Assembly: GCF_001270265.1 (NCBI RefSeq)
Contig: NZ_LGAP01000002.1
Span: forward strand, 248,001 to 312,000
Direction of reading: 5' to 3'
DNA from: Ensifer adhaerens
Lineage (GTDB): Bacteria > Pseudomonadota > Alphaproteobacteria > Rhizobiales > Rhizobiaceae
Length of the DNA stretch: 64,000 nucleotides
Part shown: positions 26,474 through 35,865 of the stretch, piece by piece
Position numbering within the stretch: the stretch's first letter is position 1
Layout of the letters: each line of letters starts with the position of its first letter
Position numbers and translations under genes: made by a program
The notes under the pieces: generated by a model
Database searches by the model: none
What the model saw: the letters and a program-made list of their open reading frames with translations, nothing else
What the model was told of the DNA's origin: nothing

Positions 26474-28393
26474 CTACTCTGCGACCATGTCGAGCGGGGC
26501 AATTCCCCCACGTGCCCGGTCCAGCCGGGCGCGTGCATGGGCGTCATCCAGAAAGATAGGGCGCACCGCCGGCGCACCCAGCAAGCCGCGCAAGCTCAAC
26601 TCTTGCATGGCGGTAAAATGCGAGGCGGCGATCTTGCCCATCCAGAAGGGTTCGAGGCTGCCGCCGGCGGCCAGGTGGGCAAGCAGTTGAAGAAGACCGC
26701 GCAGATAGATGGCGTCCTTTGCCAGTCCGCCGCCGCGATAGATCCGCAGAACGATATTGAAGGCGTCGTTCGGTTGAAATCGATGCTGATCGACGAGCAG
26801 CCGATATGTCTCCGGGAAAAGCGCACCGTTCAGCATCGCCGCGCAGGCAACCACACGGGCCGCGATGAGACGCAGACGCGCCAGCGTCATGCCGCCGCTC
26901 AAATACTCGGCAAACACGGCGAGCCCCTCCTGCATGCCCTCATAGCCCGCCAGACCAGAGCGGAAGAGCCGCAGTCCCTGCGCCGAGCCGTTGAAGTAGG
27001 TCAGCAGATGCACGCCGATTTCGTGATTGAGCAGGGCCTCGACACGGTGCCGGCTCATCGTTGTGCTGCGCGCAATCAGAAGCTGGCTTCTCGACACCAG
27101 CATTCCGGCGGGAATGTCGTCGCGCAGCTCCACCGAGGCGGTGAAATCGGCATATTGCCGCTTGTAGGCCGAAACCATCGTTTGCGCCCGGTTGCGAACA
27201 TAGGCGCAATCCACGTCGTCAACCACTGGCTTCTGCCTGGGCTCGCCGACCCGCTTTTGCGTTCGCATCAGGATGTCCGTCGCGACATCCAAAAGTTTGG
27301 CCTCGACCGGACCGTAGAGTGCCCGACCGAGTTCGACGAACGTGCGGCCTTCGCGGGCCGAGATCATGGAAAGCTGCAGGTCGAGTTCCTGTTGCTTCTG
27401 GCGATAGAGCGCGTAGAGGAGCGGATCTTCGAGGTGCTCGAAGCTGATGGAAAAAAGCTTCTTCTTCGCGGCCTCGACTTCAAGCGTCAGCGGCCGATAG
27501 AGCAGCCGCGGGCTGACTTCGTACCGGCTCGAAGCAAATTCCGCTAAGGCGGCATCGGCATTGATCGGTGTTACCGCCAAGAGGAAATCGAAGCTCGAGG
27601 CAATCTCGTCGATGGCGCGGTCGGTGCGTGTCACCGTCTCGACGAAGGTCTTTCTCCCGAAGGCCCGGTGCGTCGAAACGCTCGTGTCTGTCGCGCTTTG
27701 CGTCGCTGCCGCCAGCGCCTTGAGACCGGCATCGAAGATGTTGGCAATCAGGCGTTCCCGCAGCTCCGGATAGATCCTCCGGGTTCCCGGCTCGCGATAG
27801 ATCGGCGCAAATCGCACGCGGATGTGAGGGAATGTTGTCAACGGCTTGCCGCCGGTTTCTTTTGCCGACTGCGGCGCGAGCAGGTCCATATGGGCGGTGC
27901 GAAACTTTCCTTCGATCGTGCTGACGGAGCCGACGAAGGCTTTCGCGGCGGCCTGCGCCACCGGGTCTTCGCCGGCGGTGACCTCAATGGTGAAAGGCGG
28001 CAGATAGGGTGCATCTTTGGTAGGTGGATCGTCGTGTTCGAGTTCGCCGTATTCGAGCACGAAGAAGGCGCCGAGCCGCTGGCGAAGCACGCCGCCGACC
28101 GCCTCGACAATAGCTGTCGCCGCCGTGGAGTCCGGTGCGATGAGGTAGGACGCATTGGACTGGGTGATTTCGCGTGCGACGGCGGCGTGCTTCGCCTCAG
28201 CAATATGCACGCAGAGAAAAGGCAGCGGTCGATCGATGTGCAGGCGCCCGCCCCTGGCAAAGTCGCGCCGCACCGCCTTGCCGGCCTGAAGGCAGGCGAT
28301 GATCTCGCCGAGCCTCCGGTCATCGGGTCCCTGGCGGTCGCCTTCCGGATGATCGGTAAGGTCGCGGTTTCTTTGGGTGGCAGCACTCTTCAT
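26474..28393 (-). CDS. DUF1704 'QEGLA motif' putative metallo-carboxypeptidase
   Basis: A 639-residue protein of the DUF1704 family, often labelled flavohemoglobin expression-modulating QEGLA protein. It carries a zinc-binding HEIGVH at residues 457-462 and MQEGLA with Glu489 as the likely third ligand, 31 residues later. The eukaryotic members of this family are the MATCAP carboxypeptidases that remove C-terminal residues of tubulin, so a carboxypeptidase activity is plausible here. The name linking it to flavohemoglobin is a family label only. Its start overlaps the amidohydrolase stop as ATGA. Confidence 0.88.
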   Translation of the reverse strand: MKSAATQRNRDLTDHPEGDRQGPDDRRLGEIIACLQAGKAVRRDFARGGRLHIDRPLPFLCVHIAEAKHAAVAREITQSNASYLIAPDSTAATAIVEAVGGVLRQRLGAFFVLEYGELEHDDPPTKDAPYLPPFTIEVTAGEDPVAQAAAKAFVGSVSTIEGKFRTAHMDLLAPQSAKETGGKPLTTFPHIRVRFAPIYREPGTRRIYPELRERLIANIFDAGLKALAAATQSATDTSVSTHRAFGRKTFVETVTRTDRAIDEIASSFDFLLAVTPINADAALAEFASSRYEVSPRLLYRPLTLEVEAAKKKLFSISFEHLEDPLLYALYRQKQQELDLQLSMISAREGRTFVELGRALYGPVEAKLLDVATDILMRTQKRVGEPRQKPVVDDVDCAYVRNRAQTMVSAYKRQYADFTASVELRDDIPAGMLVSRSQLLIARSTTMSRHRVEALLNHEIGVHLLTYFNGSAQGLRLFRSGLAGYEGMQEGLAVFAEYLSGGMTLARLRLIAARVVACAAMLNGALFPETYRLLVDQHRFQPNDAFNIVLRIYRGGGLAKDAIYLRGLLQLLAHLAAGGSLEPFWMGKIAASHFTAMQELSLRGLLGAPAVRPIFLDDAHARARLDRARGGIAPLDMVAE

Positions 28394-29214
28394 TGGCGTG
28401 CATCCAGTGCCTTGACGAGACCGGGTACGGTTGACGCCGTCAGCGCGCGCAACGCCTCAAGCACCTCGAAATCCGGCTCGCCGGTCCATTCGTCCATGAA
28501 GAATTTCTTGAACTCGATGGCGATCGCACAACCCGTTTGCGGAAAGTGCTCATGAATGAAACGTGTCTGTTCGCCGCGACCCTGAAACGCGACGTTCTCG
28601 CGAACGTCGAATCGCCTGCCCCGAAATTCGAAGCGTCGAAGGGCGTTGAGCAACGTCTCAAGCACATCCGCCCAGCGGCTGCGGTCCATCGAATGGGTGC
28701 CGATGTTGATTTCGGGCGCCCCGGCGGGGTCGGAAGGGGTGGCGTCCGGTCCGTCGCGGCGGTGGTTGTAGCTGTGTACGTCCAGGACGATGAACCCGCC
28801 ATGCCGCCGCTCGATCGACAGCAGCATCGACCGCAGCATGCGATAATATTCGTCATGCAGGACGAGCGAGCGCTCGTGAAGCCCGCGGGGAAGCGCATCT
28901 CGCCAGACGGAAAGCCCCCAGGCTTGCGATGGATCGACGTAGACCGCACCGTCGCGGGCACGGTTGAGATCGACCTCGAAGCGCGAACGATGCACGATTA
29001 TCCGATTTGCCAGGTCCTGAATGATATAGGCCGTGTAGGGGTCTTCTTCCCGCAGGCGCTGGTCGTCGGACAACGCCACGAGCGAGCGGAGATCGGCGCG
29101 CAGGCCATGCCCGTCATGTATCGCCGTGCCGACAATGGGGATATCGCCACGATGCACCGTCCACCAACCGTCTTCATCGACGTGCTGTCGCTTCTCACCT
29201 GTTTGATCAAGCAT
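28390..29214 (-). CDS. N-formylglutamate amidohydrolase-family protein
   Basis: This 274-residue protein matches the N-formylglutamate amidohydrolase (HutG-like) fold: VHRSRFEVDLNRAR near residue 75 holds the substrate/metal region, and VLDVHSYNHRR near 142 the metal-binding histidine. The family hydrolyses N-formyl-L-glutamate or related N-acyl amino acids with a metal ion. The ATG at 29214 follows AGGACCCGGAT; an ATG at 29289 lacks a ribosome binding site. It is the first gene of the unit with the QEGLA protein and the ATP-grasp, and no histidine-utilisation genes are near, so a role outside histidine catabolism is likely. Confidence 0.85.
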   Translation of the reverse strand: MLDQTGEKRQHVDEDGWWTVHRGDIPIVGTAIHDGHGLRADLRSLVALSDDQRLREEDPYTAYIIQDLANRIIVHRSRFEVDLNRARDGAVYVDPSQAWGLSVWRDALPRGLHERSLVLHDEYYRMLRSMLLSIERRHGGFIVLDVHSYNHRRDGPDATPSDPAGAPEINIGTHSMDRSRWADVLETLLNALRRFEFRGRRFDVRENVAFQGRGEQTRFIHEHFPQTGCAIAIEFKKFFMDEWTGEPDFEVLEALRALTASTVPGLVKALDARQ

Positions 29215-29454
29215 ATCCGGGTCCTGTTCCTCCCTCGTCGATGCCCTTGCGGTCTGGTTACAATTCGCGAGCGACCGGTTCGGTTCCAAGTGCAGCTGAA
29301 TTCGCGTCGCGAGCTGAAGCGGGGAACGGGAGCCATAGGCGTTGACGCCACGGCCGTCGCAGCTAGCCGCGAGTTTGCTGCTGGACGGGCGGCGGAACCA
29401 ATGCGGCTCCGCTGCATTTTCCCAACACGTAACAACGTATTAGGGAATTGAGCC

Positions 29455-29610
29455 ATGCTTGGTACTGTTCTGCTTATCGTTTTGATCCTGCTGCTGATCG
29501 GTGCGTTTCCGCGTTGGCCGCATTCGACCAACTGGGGCTATGGCCCTTCGGGCATACTTGGCGTTCTGGTCGTCGTTCTCCTGATCCTCGTGCTAATGGG
29601 GCGGATTTGA
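29455..29610 (+). CDS. DUF3309-family small membrane protein
   Basis: A 51-residue protein with two hydrophobic helices (residues 3-17 and 34-48) separated by PRWPHSTNWGYGPSG, the hallmark of DUF3309 proteins. Such proteins are common in proteobacteria and uncharacterised. It ends 14 bp before the topoisomerase IB gene and may be co-transcribed with it. Confidence 0.85.
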   Translation: MLGTVLLIVLILLLIGAFPRWPHSTNWGYGPSGILGVLVVVLLILVLMGRI

Positions 29611-29624
29611 CTTGGACATAACGC

Positions 29625-30656
29625 GTGTCATCTGCGTCGATGGATCCCGACCTCATTTACGTCACTGATGCCGATCCGGGCATAAGGCGCTACCGCAAGG
29701 GAAAGCGCTTCAGCTATCGCCTTCCGGACGGTTCCGTCCTCAAGGATCCGGGCGAAAGGGCGCGCATCACGGCACTCGGCCTGCCGCCTGCCTATGAGCG
29801 CGTCTGGATCTGCCCGAAACAGAATGGCCATCTGCAGGCCACGGGCTACGATGCGCGCGGGCGAAAGCAGTACCGCTACCACGATGCGTGGCAGGAAATG
29901 CGCAACCACGCTAAGTTCGATCAGTTGATCGACTTCGCCAAGGCTCTGCCGAAAATTCGCCGTACCCTTCGCCGGCACATGGATGGGCCGCTTGACGATG
30001 CCCGCACGGTGCTGGCGGCGCTTGCGGCCCTGCTCGATCAGGCGTGCCTCCGCGTCGGCAGCGCCACCTATGTCGAGGAAAACGGCACCTATGGCGCAAC
30101 GACGCTATTAAAACGGCATCTCAAGTTGCGCGACGAGGGCATCGAGCTTCGCTTCATGGGAAAGGGCGGCAAGCGTGTGGTTCGCCGACTGCGCAGTCCG
30201 CGGCTGCAGCGGCTGCTGGAGGACATTGCCGACCTGCCCGGACGCCAGCTTTTCGTCAGCAAGGATGCCAACGGCGAATTGCATCCGATCGATTCCGGCC
30301 GGCTCAATCGCTACCTCGCCGACATCTCCGGCGCACCGATCTCGGCCAAGACGTTTCGCACCTGGGCGGGCAGCGTCGCGGCCTTTGCCGAAGCCCGCCT
30401 GACGCTTACCGAGGGTCGGCGTCCCTCGGTCAAGCGAATGTGCGAAGCTGCCGCCGACGTGCTGCACAACACCCCGGCCGTCTGCCGCAAGAGCTACGTT
30501 CACCCTGATATCCTCGCCGTGGCCGACAAGGATGCCAAGATCAACCTGCGGCGGCTCGAGGCGCGGCCGAGGCAACGCAGCCTGTTGCGCGCCGAGGAGG
30601 ATCGTCTGCTGCGGTTCCTCCGATACGCCGCGCGCGCGAAGAAGCGCGCGACCTGA
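29625..30656 (+). CDS. Bacterial DNA topoisomerase IB
   Basis: The 343-residue enzyme relaxes supercoils by nicking one strand through a 3'-phosphotyrosine. It has the N-terminal IB domain (to about residue 85) and a catalytic core with the arginine in CLRVGSATY near 143, KGGKRV near 180 and the active tyrosine Tyr291 in KSYVHP. The start is a GTG at 29625 or an ATG at 29640; neither has a strong ribosome binding site. It resembles the poxvirus-like bacterial type IB enzymes that are frequent in rhizobia. Confidence 0.93.
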   Translation: MSSASMDPDLIYVTDADPGIRRYRKGKRFSYRLPDGSVLKDPGERARITALGLPPAYERVWICPKQNGHLQATGYDARGRKQYRYHDAWQEMRNHAKFDQLIDFAKALPKIRRTLRRHMDGPLDDARTVLAALAALLDQACLRVGSATYVEENGTYGATTLLKRHLKLRDEGIELRFMGKGGKRVVRRLRSPRLQRLLEDIADLPGRQLFVSKDANGELHPIDSGRLNRYLADISGAPISAKTFRTWAGSVAAFAEARLTLTEGRRPSVKRMCEAAADVLHNTPAVCRKSYVHPDILAVADKDAKINLRRLEARPRQRSLLRAEEDRLLRFLRYAARAKKRAT

Positions 30657-30668
30657 GCCGCACCATCG

Positions 30669-31031
30669 TCACTTGCCGGTCAGCAGGGCCTCGACGGTGC
30701 GGATGAGGTCTTGACTGTTGAACGGCTTGGCGAGGCGGGGAAGACTGCGATACTGCTCGGGAAGGTCGGACGCGGCGTAACCGGTTAGCAACAGTACCGG
30801 AACGCCTCGGGCGAGGAACTCGTCCGCTACGGGGTAGACGAACTCGCCGTTGAGATTGACATCGAGTGTCGCCGCCTGAGGGGTCTCCCGTTTTGCCGCC
30901 GCGATCGAACTGCGCAGGCTGGTGAATGGACCGATGACCGCGAAGCCGGCGGCCAACAGATCATCCTGGATCTGGATCGCCAGCAGATACTCGTCTTCGA
31001 CAACAAAGACGCTGCGTTGTCCGCCATTCAT
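30669..31031 (-). CDS. Single-domain response regulator
   Basis: A 120-residue receiver domain without output domain. The acidic pair is at residues 12-13 (VVEDEY), the phospho-acceptor is Asp57 in TLDVNL, the switch threonine sits in LLTGYA and the conserved lysine in LAKPF. Its ATG overlaps the stop of the HWE kinase gene (ATGA), so the two are surely a pair. It most likely acts by protein contact, as FixJ-less stress-response receivers do in rhizobia. Confidence 0.9.
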   Translation of the reverse strand: MNGGQRSVFVVEDEYLLAIQIQDDLLAAGFAVIGPFTSLRSSIAAAKRETPQAATLDVNLNGEFVYPVADEFLARGVPVLLLTGYAASDLPEQYRSLPRLAKPFNSQDLIRTVEALLTGK

Positions 31032-34000
31032 CGTTCAGCACCTGCGGAGTAGGGCATTTTGATCGTGTACCTCAAGCCGCTCTTGGCAAAATCCAGTTCG
31101 ACTTCGCCGCCGAGGTCCGCGCCAACGACGCGTTCGAGCAGCAGCCGGCCAAACCCGTTTCTCGAAGGCGACGCTACGGCGGGTCCCCCCGTTTCGCACC
31201 AATCGATATGAAGCGCCTTGTTGACGGGGTCCAGGCTCCAGCTGACGTCCACATGCCCGCTCTCCACCGAAAGCGCGCCATGTTTCGCCGCGTTGGTTGC
31301 AAGCTCGTGGGCGGCCATGCCAAGGGCAAGCGCGTGCCTTGGCGACAGCATGATCGCTGGACCGCCGAAGGAGACATTGCCGGCATTCTCGTTCTTGTAG
31401 GGTGCCAGCTCGTCGCAAAGGATCGTTTCCAAGGAAACCCCGGCCCAGGTCGCCTCCGCAAGCCGGGTATGCGTCTGCGCCAGTGCCCGGATACGGGCAT
31501 GGAACGATTGCTCGGCCTCCTTGCGGTCGGGGGTCATAGCGAAGGACTGGCGGGCAATTGAGGTGACCGTCGCCAGCGTGTTCTTGACGCGGTGGCTGAG
31601 TTCGGCGACCAGCAGATTGCGCTGGGACTCGGCATCCTTTCGTTCGGTAATGTCCATGCAAACACCGGCCAGACGCTGCGACGACGAACCTGCTCTCGGC
31701 AGAAAACGCCCGAACGCTTCCAGCCAGCGAATGGAACCGTCGGGGCGGCAGATGCGATAGGATGTGTGGTAGTCCTCCCGCGTGTCGATCGCGGTCCGGA
31801 TTTCTAGCTCGACCATGGCGAGGTCATCCGGATGGATGTCGGCCTTGAAGTCATCCAGTGTGCCGCCGAAGGTACCCGGTTCCAGTCCGTGAAGGGCTTC
31901 CAGGCCCGGCGACCAAATCACCTTGCCGGTGTCGAAGTTCCATTCCCACGCCCCCATCCGGCCGGCTTCGAGCGCCATCTGCAGCCGCCGCTCGCCGTCG
32001 CGCATTGCCTGTTCGTTCTCCTTGCGCTCGGTGATGTCGACGAATGCGGCGACGGCGCCTTGCGGAATCCCCAAAGCATCAAACAGCGGCGTGGCATTGC
32101 CCAGGAGATGCCGGGACGTGCCGTCGTCAAAGCGGATCTCCTGTTCGAAGTTTCGGACCTCTTCACCGCGCGCAGCGCGTTGGACGGGCATTTCGTCCGG
32201 CGACAGCAAACTGTCCTGCGAATAGACCTTGAAGTGCACGGGCCTTTCGCTTGCCGGTGCCGAGAGCGAAGGATTGCTGTCGGGCGGCAACCGCAGCAGT
32301 TCGAACGAACTTCTATTGCCGCTGATGACCCGGCAATCCGGGGTCCTGGCAATCCAAATCGGGGCAGGCACCGCTTCCATGAGCGCAAGCACCTCCGTCG
32401 CCCTGGCGCGCTCCTTTGCCTCGTTGTGCCGCAGCAGATCTTCGGCTCGCCGTCTTGCCTCTTCTGACCGGATGCGCTGCACGCTGAAGCTCAGCTGGCG
32501 TGCAATGGTCAGCGCGAGATCGATTTCGGAACCGGCGAAGTGGTGCGGCGTGTCATAATAGGTCATGAATTTGCCGATCAGCCGGCCGGCCGAAACCAGC
32601 GGGATGAAACCGAGCGCTCCGATTCCTTCGGTTTCAACGGCCTTGCGCAGGTCGTCCGAGATGTCGGCCAAGTCGACATCTTCGATAAGGATCGGGTTGG
32701 GATCCTGTGCCTCCGCGCCCCACGGCGTGTGACCATCGACAGCGTGGCGGTAGCTTTCCGAAAGCCCGCGGGACGCGACAAAGCGCATGGTACCGGTTTC
32801 GTCGATGAGCAGAATGGATGCCCGGCTGCAGCGCAGCGCCGACTGAATGGCATCAAGCGCCGCCTCATAGACGGCGGCGATCGAACGTGCGCGATGCACC
32901 CGCTCAGTGAATTGATAGAGCGAGGCCTGCTCCCGCAAGCGCTCGGCGAGCGCCAGTTCGGAAGCCTTGCGCTCGCTGATATCGCGGGCAATCTTCGAAG
33001 CGCCGACGATGCGCCCATCGTCATCAAGGATCGGCGATATCGTGAGTGAGATGTCGACGAGGGTGCCGTCCTTGCGTTGTCGTCTGGTCTCATAGTGATC
33101 GACACGTTCGCCTCTGCGAATGCGGTCGAGGATCTGCACCTCTTCGTCCTCATGGCCTTTCGGAATGAGGCGCATGATCGGCGTTCCCACCATCTCCTGC
33201 ACGCTATAGCCGAACAGCGCCTCGGCGCCCCTGTTCCAACTGGTGACGATGCCGTTCAAATCCTTGCTGACGATCGCATCGTCGGAGGATGAGACGATCG
33301 ATGCGAGGTGGCGGGCCGAAAGCTCGGCGATCCGGCGGCTCTCGGTTTGTCTTTGGCTGTCGGCGAGCAGTCGGGCATTGTCGATGGCGATTGCCGCCTG
33401 GGCGGCGATGGCAACGACGACGTCCTCGGAATCGCGGGTAAAGACACCCGGTGCGTCATGACCGAAGAACAGTCCGCCGAGCACTGCCCCGGAGCGGGCG
33501 ATCACCGGAACAGCAAGGTAGCTGACAACGGGCAAATGCCCTTGCGGCATGCCGAAATGCGGCTCGCTCAGCCCGTAACGCGGGTCCTTGCGGATATCGT
33601 CGCTGCGCACGACCCGTTCACCCTTGAAGGTCGGCGCGAATACGGCCGTGTTGCGGGGCAGGCCGAGTTTCTCGAAGGCTTCCCGCGGAGCTCCAGACAG
33701 GGTGAAGAGCTGGAAATGCTCTCCGGTCTCATCGACGACGGTGTAGAAAAACGCCCCGAATTTCGCACCAGTGAGTTCGGTGGCGCTGTCGGTCACAGTC
33801 TGCACGATATGCTCGACATTGAGGTCGCTGGACAGAAGCCTGGAGATGCGATCGAGCGCCTGAATACGGTTGGTCTTGGCGCGCAGTTCCTGTTCCGCCG
33901 CCTTGCGTTTGCCGATGTCGATGAGGACGTTGACGGCGCCGATCATCTCGCCTTCTGCATCGAAGATCGGCGTCGGGTAGGGAAGCACCGGCACCATCGC

Positions 34001-34321
34001 TCCATCCGGGCGCGCGACGATCAGTTCCTCGCCACGAACGGCGCGCTTGCTGCGAAGCGCCTCGGCCATCGGGCACTGATCGGCCGGCAGCCCGGTGCCG
34101 TCGGGGCGATGCAGGCGCCAACAGACGCACCAGCGGTCGGCATTGAGCCGCGGTTCGCGCCCCGCCAATTCTGCCGCGGCGCGATTGAAATAGGTGACGA
34201 CCCCAGCTGCATCCGTGGTGTAGATCGCGATGGGAAGGCTGTCGAGAATCGCTCTGGATTCAATCGTCTGCGACCCCGCTGCGCCCGCCAGCGCTGCCGC
34301 CAATGCTTCTGCGCGGCTCAT
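31028..34321 (-). CDS. Multi-sensor HWE-family histidine kinase
   Basis: In 1097 residues I see PAS (about 20-140), GAF (150-310), PAS (325-445), GAF (455-620), PAS (630-760), PAS (770-890) and a HWE-type kinase core. The phospho-acceptor is His910 in ELSHRVKN, the N-box is AHELATNAAKHGAL, and WCE in IDWCETGG matches the W-x-E of HWE kinases. There is no transmembrane segment, so it senses cytoplasmic cues, perhaps light or redox ligands through PAS/GAF; no cofactor cysteine signature for a bilin or flavin was recognised. It is coupled to the response regulator downstream. Confidence 0.9.
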   Translation of the reverse strand: MSRAEALAAALAGAAGSQTIESRAILDSLPIAIYTTDAAGVVTYFNRAAAELAGREPRLNADRWCVCWRLHRPDGTGLPADQCPMAEALRSKRAVRGEELIVARPDGAMVPVLPYPTPIFDAEGEMIGAVNVLIDIGKRKAAEQELRAKTNRIQALDRISRLLSSDLNVEHIVQTVTDSATELTGAKFGAFFYTVVDETGEHFQLFTLSGAPREAFEKLGLPRNTAVFAPTFKGERVVRSDDIRKDPRYGLSEPHFGMPQGHLPVVSYLAVPVIARSGAVLGGLFFGHDAPGVFTRDSEDVVVAIAAQAAIAIDNARLLADSQRQTESRRIAELSARHLASIVSSSDDAIVSKDLNGIVTSWNRGAEALFGYSVQEMVGTPIMRLIPKGHEDEEVQILDRIRRGERVDHYETRRQRKDGTLVDISLTISPILDDDGRIVGASKIARDISERKASELALAERLREQASLYQFTERVHRARSIAAVYEAALDAIQSALRCSRASILLIDETGTMRFVASRGLSESYRHAVDGHTPWGAEAQDPNPILIEDVDLADISDDLRKAVETEGIGALGFIPLVSAGRLIGKFMTYYDTPHHFAGSEIDLALTIARQLSFSVQRIRSEEARRRAEDLLRHNEAKERARATEVLALMEAVPAPIWIARTPDCRVISGNRSSFELLRLPPDSNPSLSAPASERPVHFKVYSQDSLLSPDEMPVQRAARGEEVRNFEQEIRFDDGTSRHLLGNATPLFDALGIPQGAVAAFVDITERKENEQAMRDGERRLQMALEAGRMGAWEWNFDTGKVIWSPGLEALHGLEPGTFGGTLDDFKADIHPDDLAMVELEIRTAIDTREDYHTSYRICRPDGSIRWLEAFGRFLPRAGSSSQRLAGVCMDITERKDAESQRNLLVAELSHRVKNTLATVTSIARQSFAMTPDRKEAEQSFHARIRALAQTHTRLAEATWAGVSLETILCDELAPYKNENAGNVSFGGPAIMLSPRHALALGMAAHELATNAAKHGALSVESGHVDVSWSLDPVNKALHIDWCETGGPAVASPSRNGFGRLLLERVVGADLGGEVELDFAKSGLRYTIKMPYSAGAER

Positions 34322-34411
34322 AATTCCCTCCGCAAGCGCTTGCTAACGCAGGGCAACGCGGCACAATGCGATTTTGTTCCGCTTGCGTCTTGACCCTAGA
34401 CCCAGCCGTTC

Positions 34412-35482
34412 TCAACGGCTTGAGGTCGCTGCACCGAGGATCAGCCGATTGACGAAGTCGAGCTTTTTGACAACCGGCTGCGATAGGACGAAGGGATAGC
34501 TGTCGGGCTGGCCCATCGACCGCTGGATGGCGTTGAGAGCGACGCTGAGCGGCACCCACGCCGCGACAATGACTTCTGCGCTCGCTGCCCGGTAGGGATC
34601 GAAGGCGATCTCGGCTTCGAGCGCACCATGCCCGACCGGGTCGAGATTCATGCCGAAGGCGCGCCCGGTCTCCAGCGCGTCGACGATGTGGAAGAGATGG
34701 GCCCAACACTCGGCGAAATCTTCTGACGGGTGGGCACTCGCATAGGGGCTGATGAACCGCTCCTGCCAGTCGTCGGGAGGGCCCTGTTGGTAGTGGCGCT
34801 CCAGTGCCGCCGCATAGTCCTGCGTTTCATCGCCGAACAGCGCGCGCGCCTCGGTCCTTGTTGCCTCGTCAGCAACGAGTTTCTGCCAATAGAAGTGACC
34901 GATCTCATGGCGAAAATGCCCGAGCAAGGAGCGGTAGGGTTCGTTCATGGAAACCCGCACGCTTTCGCGTAAGACGTCTTCCGCCTCGGAGGCGCGCAGG
35001 CTGATCAAACCATTCTCGTGGCCCGTTCGGGCGGGAATGGTGTTGCCGTAGGCGTCGACGGCGTCGGCGAGGAATTCGAACGCCAACCCGCCCTCCGGAT
35101 CCTGCTCGCGCGTGGGGTGCGGCAATCGCCAACGCAGCAGCGAGTAGAACAGGTGGCGCTGCGCCAGGCCTATTCTGCGCCAGCGTTCAAGGCCGACGCC
35201 GTCGGTCGTCGGCACGATGGTGTTGTGGCGGCAGGCGGCGCAGTATCGATCGGGCTGATTGGCCGGCACCAGCCAATGGCAGACATCGATGGCGGCGTTG
35301 TCGCAGAAACGAAAGGTCCGCGTTCCGTCGCCGTGGATCTGCCAGAGCCCGTTGTCGAGCGGCACCAGGGCGCGCATCGATAGATCGCCCGGATCGAATC
35401 CCAAGGTGGCCCCGCAACGCACGCAGCTGCGGTTTTCAAAGTGAATCGTCTGGCCACAGGCGCCGCACTGGAAGAGCCGCAT
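34412..35482 (-). CDS. Zinc-ribbon putative zinc metallopeptidase
   Basis: The 356-residue protein opens with a zinc ribbon (CGACGQ and CVRCGA, residues 7-25) and later has CAACRHN. HEIGHFYW near residue 190 is a HExxH metal site, and SEDFAECWAHLFH some 60 residues on supplies the likely third ligand. This matches the putative zinc-binding metallopeptidase family of proteobacteria, whose substrates are unknown. It lies upstream of the kinase with a 90-bp gap. No signal peptide is present, so it is cytoplasmic. Confidence 0.85.
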   Translation of the reverse strand: MRLFQCGACGQTIHFENRSCVRCGATLGFDPGDLSMRALVPLDNGLWQIHGDGTRTFRFCDNAAIDVCHWLVPANQPDRYCAACRHNTIVPTTDGVGLERWRRIGLAQRHLFYSLLRWRLPHPTREQDPEGGLAFEFLADAVDAYGNTIPARTGHENGLISLRASEAEDVLRESVRVSMNEPYRSLLGHFRHEIGHFYWQKLVADEATRTEARALFGDETQDYAAALERHYQQGPPDDWQERFISPYASAHPSEDFAECWAHLFHIVDALETGRAFGMNLDPVGHGALEAEIAFDPYRAASAEVIVAAWVPLSVALNAIQRSMGQPDSYPFVLSQPVVKKLDFVNRLILGAATSSR

Positions 35483-35524
35483 TTTATCTCCTTGCAGGAA
35501 CTTCTCGATCTTCGAAACGTGGCG

Positions 35525-35722
35525 TCAATCGCAACTTTTGCGTGCTTTCATGGCGGCGTCAAGTGTCTGTCGCGACAGACCATATTGCTGAAACAATGGC
35601 CGGGCTTCCAGCGGCGGAAGATCATAGGCGCGGATGAATTCGGTCAGGTCGTAGATGTTGCTCCAGCCGTAGACGACGTCTCTTTGAGCTGTCGGCCTGC
35701 TCTTTTGCGCGGATCTTGCCAT
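35525..35722 (-). CDS. Small 65-residue protein, DUF3606-like
   Basis: A basic N-terminus is followed by a short helical part in which a YDLTEFIRAYDLP stretch and a LSRQTLDAAMKAR end resemble small DUF3606 proteins. The ATG at 35722 follows GAGGGAAGAATC. Upstream in-frame ATGs run through a terminator hairpin and were not used. Function is unknown; assignment to DUF3606 is tentative. Confidence 0.6.
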   Translation of the reverse strand: MARSAQKSRPTAQRDVVYGWSNIYDLTEFIRAYDLPPLEARPLFQQYGLSRQTLDAAMKARKSCD

Positions 35723-35821
35723 CGGTGTCGATTCTTCCCTCGGGTTCATAAACGGCCACTTTCGTGGCCCTGCCAACAACTCGCTGGGCTGGACAAAGTT
35801 CCCTTTCTGTCGTGCGTCGGA

Positions 35822-35850
35822 CAAAAGAAACCCCGCAGGAGCGGGGTTTC
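35822..35850 (-). terminator. Rho-independent terminator after csbD-like gene
   Basis: A 9-bp perfect stem (AAACCCCGC / GCGGGGTTT) with loop of 4 is followed on the minus strand by CTTTT. It begins 16 bp after the stop of the CsbD-family gene and separates it from the small gene downstream. Confidence 0.88.
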
Positions 35851-35865
35851 CAAGATCATTGATCG

